From NCBI RefSeq assembly GCF_028640845.1, contig NC_080539.1, positions 176,106,736-176,170,735 of the forward strand: a stretch of 64,000 nt of DNA, in the 5' to 3' direction. The notes below the pieces were generated by a model. That model did not search any database. It saw only the letters and a program-made list of their open reading frames with translations, and was not told where the DNA came from. The position numbers and the translations under genes were made by a program. The stretch's first letter is position 1, and the number at the start of each line of letters is the position of its first letter. Of the stretch, positions 57,643 to 64,000 are shown one piece after another. This stretch comes from Ahaetulla prasina. Taxonomy: Eukaryota; Chordata; Lepidosauria; Squamata; Colubridae.

Positions 57643-59048
57643 TTAATTTACATTCTTGCTGAGAGATCAAATTGGGCAGCATTTGCTTCAGTCCAGATCA
57701 GATCAAATTATTCTCTGAGGGGCCAAATCTATATCTTAACTATATTGTGTGTTTGTTCCTCAGTTTTAATCTTTATGATGTTCATTTTTTAAAGTTTTCA
57801 GATCACTGAATTGTTTAGAATTCAAGGCCGCGCAGATCTGTGGGGTTTAAAACAGGCTCACCAAGAACATCAAGAAGCCTTTGACAGAATCCTGAACCAA
57901 AAACTCCAGAGACCATTTGTCCTGCCTGTGGTGCCCTTTCTTTTGGGCATCATCACCACTTAACAACACAATGACAGAGATAATTGGCTCATGCAAAGGA
58001 AGTCACCATAAAATTAATGAACTACAACAATTCGTCCATCTGCTGCTCATTCTTTGTTAATTTATTAATAACAATTACCCCCCAAAATGGCAGGGATTAT
58101 AATTCCATTTCTCTTCTTAACCTTAACAGTTGTATCCATAATGGGCTTCCAATGTGATCTCATACTGTTTTCAATCACATTGATGGTTTATAACTTGTAA
58201 TGTGTCGATAGCCAAATAACCATAAAAACTGTTTCTGGTGGTTTAAATTAATTTTTGAAGAGGACAGAGTGTTAAATTCTAAGCTTTGCTTTCTGGGACA
58301 GCTTTTTAAAAACTTTGTTATATCTTATCACTCCAGTGTAAAGATTTAATTTACATTCTTGCTGAGGGATCAAATTGGGCAGCATTTGCTTCAGTCCAGA
58401 TCAGATCAAAATTATTCTCTAAGGGGCCAAATCTATATCTTAACTATATTGTGTGTTTGTTCCTCAGTTTTAATCTTTATGATGTTCATTTTTTAAAGTT
58501 TTCAGATCACTGAATTGTTTAGAATTCAAGGCCGCGCAGATCTGTGGGGTTTAAAACAGGCTCACCAAGAACATCAAGAAGCCTTTGACAGAATCCTGAA
58601 CCAAAAACTCCAGAGACCATTTGTCCTGCCTGTGGTGCCCTTTCTTTTGGGCATCATCACCACTTAACAACACAATGACAGAGATAATTGGCTCATGCAA
58701 AGGAAGTCACCATAAAATTAATGAACTACAACAATTCGTCCATCTGCTGCTCATTCTTTGTTAATTTATTAATAACAATTACCCCCCAAAATGGCAGGGA
58801 TTATAATTCCATTTCTCTTCTTAACCTTAACAGTTGTATCCATAATGGGCTTCCAATGTGATCTCATACTGTTTTCAATCACATTGATGGTTTATAACTT
58901 GTAATGTGTCGATAGCCAAATAACCATAAAAACTGTTTCTGGTGGTTTAAATTAATTTTTGAAGAGGACAGAGTGTTAAATTCTAAGCTTTGCTTTCTGG
59001 GACAGCTTTTTAAAAACTTTGTTATATCTTATCACTCCAGTGTAAAGA
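57643..59048. repeat. 703-bp tandem duplication of unique sequence
   Basis: The block 57643-58345 is repeated head to tail at 58346-59048. Only a few differences were noticed: GAGAGATCA versus GAGGGATCA, one extra A in a short run, and CTGAGGGG versus CTAAGGGG. Both copies contain the same complex, non-coding sequence with ATTAATGAACTACAACAATT, TTAATTTATTAATAACAATT and ATGCAAAGGAAGTCACC. No TE ends or poly-A tail accompany it. Confidence 0.93.
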
Positions 59049-59579
59049 TTTACTTTACAATCTTTTTATGCTATTCAGTGGCATACCTCCGTGTGCCTTC
59101 ATCTGTCTCATCCACATCAATATTGTGAAAAAGGGGGGGTCTATTTCTGGGGAGATACAAACAAATATATTTACTTCCCCAATAATCAATTGAAGGTGAA
59201 ATTGTTTATTTCAGTTGGCATTGTATTGATTCCGCTAAAGATAACGCTGGCAATTTAAGGTGGGGGGGAGATAGAAAATAAATGGTGCTCAAAGAATATA
59301 GTTCATAATACTGCAAAGTGTGCTCCTAATTAATTCATCTATACCATTCCATACTGAAACTGACATTCTTTTCATTCTCTCAGTTCCTTCAAAATATCCA
59401 CAAAATCATCCCATAAAGATTTCAGATCCTATTTCCAGAAAAACATTCCTGCGTTCCTTTCTCTTCTTTTTTCCCATGTTTTTTTTTAAATGCATGTATT
59501 TATTTATCAAAATTATTTCTTGTCCATCTCGTAGGTTAGGTAACTCTGAGTGGCTTTTATTAAGATACAACAACATTTC
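59049..59579. other. Unique sequence
   Basis: Poly-G (59132-59138) and poly-T runs; nothing else recognised. Confidence 0.4.
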
Positions 59580-59645
59580 CTGCCTGGGCAGGGGGTTGGA
59601 CTAGAAGGCCTCCAAGGTCCCTTCCAACTCTGTTGTTATTATTAT
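59580..59645 (+). mobile_element. CR1 3' terminal fragment
   Basis: CAGGGGGTTGGACTAGAAGG then CCTCCAAGGTCCCTTCCAAC and TCTGTTGTTATTATT is the CR1 3' terminus, also seen at 31160-31212. Confidence 0.75.
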
Positions 59646-60432
59646 TATATAATAATATTTATAAATACAAAATGGAGTAAAATTACAAAAATAAAAACAA
59701 ACCAAGAAACAAAGCTTTGGAGGGGAAAGATAGAGTACTTTCTCTGTTAGTGTGCATGTCATAATACAATTATTAGTGCGTAGAAATATGTATGTGTATA
59801 ATAAATAAAAAATAGAATAAATGTCATATTAAATCTTTGCACTTACCAGATTAGGCTGCAAAAATTCAAGCGGCCAATAGATGGGAATATGGAGTTAAAA
59901 AAGTTACTGCCATCTAGTGGCCATCCAGAGTTTTGCAATTTAAGCCTGCTATCCTACAACCTTCTTCAGTTAGATACTCTTCAAAATGTAAGACAGCATT
60001 TTCTAGTATTTCCAGCCAAATTTGCATTGAAGCCCCTGCCTGCTGCCTGAGAAATTGTTTTGGAAATCCATAGAGATTTTAACTGAAATGGTAAATTTTC
60101 CACCACTTTCTACTGCAGCAATATATTAGTTCTTTCTATGTCTGCCATTAAATGAACTTTAATCCAGCTAGCCACTTCTGAGTTCACCATGGTTAATTCT
60201 TCTCTTTTTTTTTTTTTTTTTGCAAGGAAGGACAAATATGTAACATGCACTTGTTCAATGAAGTATGCACACAAGTAGAAAATAGGCTCCTAATCTCTTC
60301 CTATTGGGAAATACTTGCCTTCCTCCTTAAGATTGCTTGGGCTGGTCACATGAATTCAGGAACAGGCAATTTTGTTTGGCTTCAGGGCCATAGTTTTTAA
60401 TGTTATTGTTTTAAGCCTGCAAGGACCTTAGA
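59646..60432. other. Unique sequence
   Basis: Nothing recognised beyond a poly-T run at about 60206-60221. Confidence 0.4.
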
Positions 60433-61752
60433 ATTTTAGAATAGAATTTTTATTGGCCAAGTGTGATTGGACACAAAAGGAATTTGTCTTGGTGCATATG
60501 CTCTCAGTGTACATAAAAGAAAAGATACGTTCATCAAGGTACAACATTTACAACACAATTAATGGTCAATATATCAATATAAATCATAAGGATTGCCAGC
60601 AACAAGTTATAGTCATACAGTCATAAGTGGAAAGAGATTGGTGATGGGAACATGAAACGATTAATAGTAGTGCAAATTCAGTAAATAGTCTGACAGTGTC
60701 GAGGGAATTATTTGTTTAGCAGAGTGATGGCCTTCGGGAAAAAACTGTTCTTGTGTCTAGTTGTTCTGGTGTGCAGTGCTCTATAGTGTCGTTTTGAGGG
60801 TAGTAGTTGAAACAGTTTATGTCCAGGATGCGAGGGATCTGCAAATATTTTCACGGCCCTCTTCTTGATTCGTGCAGTATACAGGTCCTCAATGGAAGGC
60901 AGGTTGGTAGCAATTATTTTTTCTGCAGTTCTAATTATCCTCTGAAGTCTGTGTTTTTCTTGTTGGGTTGCAGAACCGAACCAGACAGTTATAGAGGTGC
61001 AAATGACAGACTCAATAATTCCTCTGTAGAATTGGTTCAGCAGCTCCTTGGGCAGTTTGAGCTTACTGAGTTGGCGCAGAAAGAACATTCTTTATTGTCC
61101 TTTTTTAATGATGTTTTTGATGTTAGCTGTCCATTTGAGATCTTGCGATATGATAGAACCCAGAAATTTGAAGGTTTCTACTGTTGATACTGTGTTGTCA
61201 AGTATTGTGAGAGGTGGAAGTATGGAAGGGTTTCTCCTAAAGTCTACCACCATTTCTACGGTTTTGAGTGTGTTCAGTTCCAGATTGTTTTGGTTGCACC
61301 ACAAGGCTAGTCGTTCGACCTCTCGTCTATATGCGGATTCATCATTGTCTCGAATGAGACCAATCACTGTTGTGTCATCTGCGAACTTCAGTAGCTTAAC
61401 AGATGGCTCATTGGAGATGCAGTCATTGGTATACAGAGAGAAGAGAAGTGGGGAGAGCACACAGCCTTGGGGGGGGCCCTGTGCTAATTGTACAGGTATT
61501 TGATGTGATCTTGCTTAGCTTCACCTGCTGCTTCCTGTTTGTTAGGAAGCTTGTGATCCACTTACAAGTCTGTTCCGGTACCTGTAGCTGGTTTAGCTTA
61601 GTTAGAAGAATGTCTGGAATGATGGTATTGAATGCTGAACTAAAGTCTACAAAAAGGACCCTTGCATAGGTCTTTGGAGACTCAAGATGTTGTAGGATGT
61701 AGTGCAGAGCCATATTAACAGCATCATCTGTTGATCTATTTGCTCGGTATGC
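60433..61752 (-). mobile_element. Rex1-like LINE with RT motifs, 5' truncated
   Basis: The minimal AGAAT tail at 60433 and TTGGCCAAGTGTGATTGGAC lead through the 3' UTR shared with the copies at 10465, 14806, 23080 and 42415. The coding region extends to about 61752. It is the longest copy of this family in the window and allows the short ones to be identified. Confidence 0.88.
60708..61752 (-). pseudogene. Rex1-like reverse transcriptase remnant
   Basis: Three open pieces in shifted frames. The first (61423-61713) has YARVLFVDFSSAFNTIIPD (RT motif A) and CKWITSFLTNRKQQVKLS. The second (61092-61460) has LSPLLFSLYTNDC, the catalytic FADDTTVIG, NNLELNTLKTVEMVVDFRR and FKFLGSIISQDLKW. The third (60708-61088) has FFLRQLSKLKLPKELLNQFY, IRTAEKIIATNLPSIEDLY, DPSHPGHKLFQLLPS and RTTRHKNSFFP. 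Two frameshifts, one in a G-run near 61470 and one near 61090, break the frame. The SAFNTI, FADDTT and DPSHPGHKLF motifs are those of Rex1/Babar-type LINEs; a CR1-related assignment is the alternative. Confidence 0.85.
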
Positions 61753-62087
61753 TTAGAGTTTTAAGGTAGATGAAACTGAAATTTTTTATCTCTGAGGAGC
61801 CTGGAGGTTTTTTATAAGTGAAAATTGATGACTTGAGCCTTAAATCCAACACAATCATTCTGGATTTTCATTTACGGGAAAACACAATACAAATTGCAGT
61901 CACTTTGTCACTGAATTGTGCTGATGTGATCTCAGGCTGCCAAAGGGATTATAAACTGGATCTGGGTACCGCATGTGTCTACAGATTGCCCTTCCAACTC
62001 TAATAGCACCAATCATAAAAGCAGAGATTATGACTGCACGGGATCATGAAGAAATCCAAGAACATTGCAAGTATTTCTGACAAGACA

Positions 62088-62091
<4 letters not shown>
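61753..62091. other. Unique sequence
   Basis: Nothing recognised. Confidence 0.4.

Positions 62092-62130
<39 letters not shown>
62092..62130. repeat. (GAT)n microsatellite
   Basis: About 13 GAT units. The poly-His and poly-Met frames over it are artefacts. Confidence 0.95.
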
Positions 62131-62131
<1 letters not shown>

Positions 62132-62199
62132 CGACGATAGCCATTCAGTCGAGTCTGCTTCTTGGTGATTCTATAGGCCAAGTCTCCCCACATCTGCAC

Positions 62200-62262
62200 C
62201 AGTGGTGGGTTGCTTCCAGTTTGCCCTGGTTTGAGCGAACTGGTAGCAGCAGCAGCAGCGGG
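62200..62262. mobile_element. Truncated hAT-type MITE
   Basis: CAGTGGTGGGTTGCTTCCAG then GAACTGGTAGCAGCAGCAGC resembles the left end of a CAGTGGTGGG-type MITE. The right end and a TSD were not found. Confidence 0.5.
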
Positions 62263-63159
62263 AGGCACCTTCCTGATGTCAGCTTTGATAATGTCTCCTC
62301 TGTATTCTCCCTTTTTGACTGCACATGGCTCCTAAGATCTGATCTGGAGAGTTCAGCTGAAAGATCTTCCAGAAGTAGTTCTTCACTGTGGGTATGGCTT
62401 CAAGCAGAGGAAATAAAATGCTGACAGAATTAAAAGTGAAGCTATACAAACTTTCTGTACTATGATGGCAGAAACATGGACATGCTTGTCTTTTAGAAAA
62501 GAAATCCCTTAATCATGTGTAGGAGGCACATAAAATCAGCTATGGTTAGCTATATAGAGAACATGCCAATTTCATAGGTTTCTATGGTAGCTGGCATGCG
62601 TAAAAGCTGAATAAGATAGACTTAGCCTTGTTCTCACCGAATGAACATTCATGCAGCTTCTACCATTCTAAGAAGACTTGACTACTTTATATTTCACCCA
62701 GCTTTTTTTTTGCTAGTATGTAGCATATCGGTGCTGCTACAATCTTCTCCTTAAATCTATGCAATTGTATACCCAAATGTATGGAAATTGTGGAATGATT
62801 CATCTGAAGAAAACGTCTTGTACAAAACACACAAGACACAGTTCTCATTTTATAAACTGTGATAACAATGCCATTCGACTTTCATTTTAATTGATTGTTT
62901 ATGGAAGCATAGAGTGGGTCAATGTGCATGAGGAGAGAGAAACCCACTTCTTCCTCTTCACCTGTTTGTCTAGAAAATACAATTTCTTTCCTCCCACTTT
63001 CTCAGACCAAGAATCCTAAAGAAAAAAAACACCATTGATGCCAATGAAAGGACTTTCTTATGTATAATGTAGCATTGCTCCAAACGTCAGCCAGTCCATT
63101 GTTATTAATAACACTTAATAATGATACGTTGCTTTTAAAGATAGACATAGAGCAGCTTT
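62263..63159. other. Unique sequence
   Basis: Nothing recognised. Confidence 0.4.
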
Positions 63160-63240
63160 CCTCAATTTGATGCCTTCCAGACATGTTGGGCTACAACTCT
63201 CAACACCCTCAGCCTGCTGCTGGCTAGAAATGAGCCATAG
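63160..63240. repeat. Dispersed CCTTCCAGACATGTTGGGCT-type repeat fragment
   Basis: CCTTCCAGACATGTTGGGCT, then ACAACTCTCAACACCCTCAG. Third copy of the motif at 39391 and 54683. Confidence 0.5.
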
Positions 63241-63630
63241 TTCAACTTGGAGAAGCCTGAGATACATAGTGCTTCCATTTTCTGCTGCCATGATTAATAG
63301 TTAATGACAGACCCCTCATTCATGTCTAATCCTTTTTTTAAAACCATCTAAATTAATGGCCATTACAGATCTTATTCCAGTGAATTGTACAAATTGAGTG
63401 TGAGGGTAATGAGATGAATGCACATTTTTGTTTCACAAAGAATACGAAATGAGAATTGCTTATGTGTGCATATGAGAGTTTCCTAAGTTTTTGGTATGAT
63501 GACACCTATCAGCCTAGAATTCTGAGCAGCACCTGAAATAACTAACATCCTTTTGAAGAAAAAAAAAGAAAGACAATTCTAACAAAACTTTTTAGGACAG
63601 CGGTTTTGCGTCCCATGCTTTGTTCAGCAG
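63241..63630. other. Unique sequence
   Basis: Nothing recognised. Confidence 0.4.
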
Positions 63631-64000
63631 TTGCAGAAGTGCCTGGAAATTAGATGCACCACCTATCTCCGAGGTGTTTTCCCAGCTGTACAAGCCAGAT
63701 CATTTCAATTAAATGGTGTAATTTCCTGGAACCAAGGAAGTGTTCCTTCTCTGTCCTGGCACTGCCTCCGGAAAGAGATTCCCTCAGACATTTATGTGGA
63801 TCCAGTCTTAATGGTGTTTCAGAAGGCCTTGAAAACCTGGCTGTTCTTACAAGTCTTAGGTTAGGGTGGTTGGGGCCCTAATTGGATATGCTTGAGGGTG
63901 TGAATGTCGTTAGCTGGACTCACCATTTCTCCTTCTTCTTTATCTTTTGTTCATTTTCCCATTTCTTTATTCCTTTTCTTATTTTATTCCTTTTCTTTTA
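63631..64000 (+). pseudogene. LINE C-terminal coding remnant at the window edge
   Basis: The plus-strand frame contains PSDIYVDPVLMVFQKALKTW and LFLQVLG, then a stop. The xFxKALKTWLF end resembles the last residues of L2/CR1-type LINE proteins and the remnant at about 800-830. The sequence then becomes T-rich (CATTTCTTTATTCC) to the window end. Its start is uncertain. Confidence 0.45.

Noticed and set aside
62200..62285. Complete hAT MITE with TSD
   Set aside because: The candidate right end gives 8-mers that match at only four of eight positions, so only a truncated left end is called.
62044..62424. Poly-His and poly-Met open frames
   Set aside because: They cross a GAT microsatellite and have no domain on either side.

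Overview
This is a vertebrate nuclear window, most likely from a squamate and probably a snake. The evidence is the repeat content: a compound GATA/GACA array of the Bkm (banded krait minor satellite) type, LINEs whose 3' ends run into ATTCT/AGAAT microsatellites, a Sauria-type tRNA SINE with an ACCTTT tail, and CR1, L2, Rex1-like, Penelope and chromodomain Ty3/gypsy elements side by side. I found no convincing host protein-coding exon, tRNA, rRNA or CRISPR. Nearly every long ORF is either a retroelement remnant or an artefact of a repeat. The window reads as an intergenic or intronic stretch.

Layout. 1-3.2 kb: a LINE 3' fragment split by a hAT-type MITE, the Bkm-like array, a foldback MITE and another MITE. 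3.2-9.0 kb: a complete minus-strand chromovirus-type Ty3/gypsy element whose two LTRs are almost identical although gag and pol carry several lesions. 9.1-12.3 kb: two MITEs and a Rex1-like LINE 3' end whose microsatellite tail is split by a solo LTR. 12.3-14.8 kb: unique sequence. 14.8-15.7 kb: a Rex1-like LINE with a nested MITE. 16.3-21.5 kb: a nearly full-length CR1-like LINE (called family A here; ORF1, endonuclease and RT all recognisable), interrupted by a 5'-truncated copy of its own family and by an L2 fragment. 21.7-28.2 kb: CR1, old L2 (split by a Rex1-like insertion), an R4/Dong-like scrap, a CR1 split by L2 and a MITE, and another family A copy.

28.2-33.4 kb: mostly unique, with a CR1 3' end and a GATA-tailed fragment. 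33.4-35.9 kb: a Penelope-like element with about 188-bp terminal inverted repeats and a GIY-YIG domain, followed at once by a family A copy. 36.5-46.7 kb: unique sequence with MITEs, four SINEs, a Rex1-like 3' end, simple repeats and another family A copy. 47.8-50.4 kb: a long L2 with an ORF broken by only two in-frame TGA codons and a late frameshift. 50.5-51.9 kb: three MITEs and a TG array. 52-60 kb: the least repetitive part, holding a nearly perfect 703-bp tandem duplication of unique sequence. 60.4-64 kb: a Rex1-like LINE with RT motifs and a LINE C-terminal fragment at the edge.

The elements do not form a pathway; what links them is history. Nested insertions give a relative order (L2 into family A LINE, MITE into Rex1, Rex1 into old L2, L2 and MITE into CR1, LTR into a LINE-born microsatellite). 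Ten MITEs keep recognisable 8-bp target-site duplications. I did not find a clearly new biological system. The best leads are the duplicated 703-bp block, the gypsy element with fresh LTRs but broken genes, and the inverted-repeat Penelope element with a possible hammerhead-like core.
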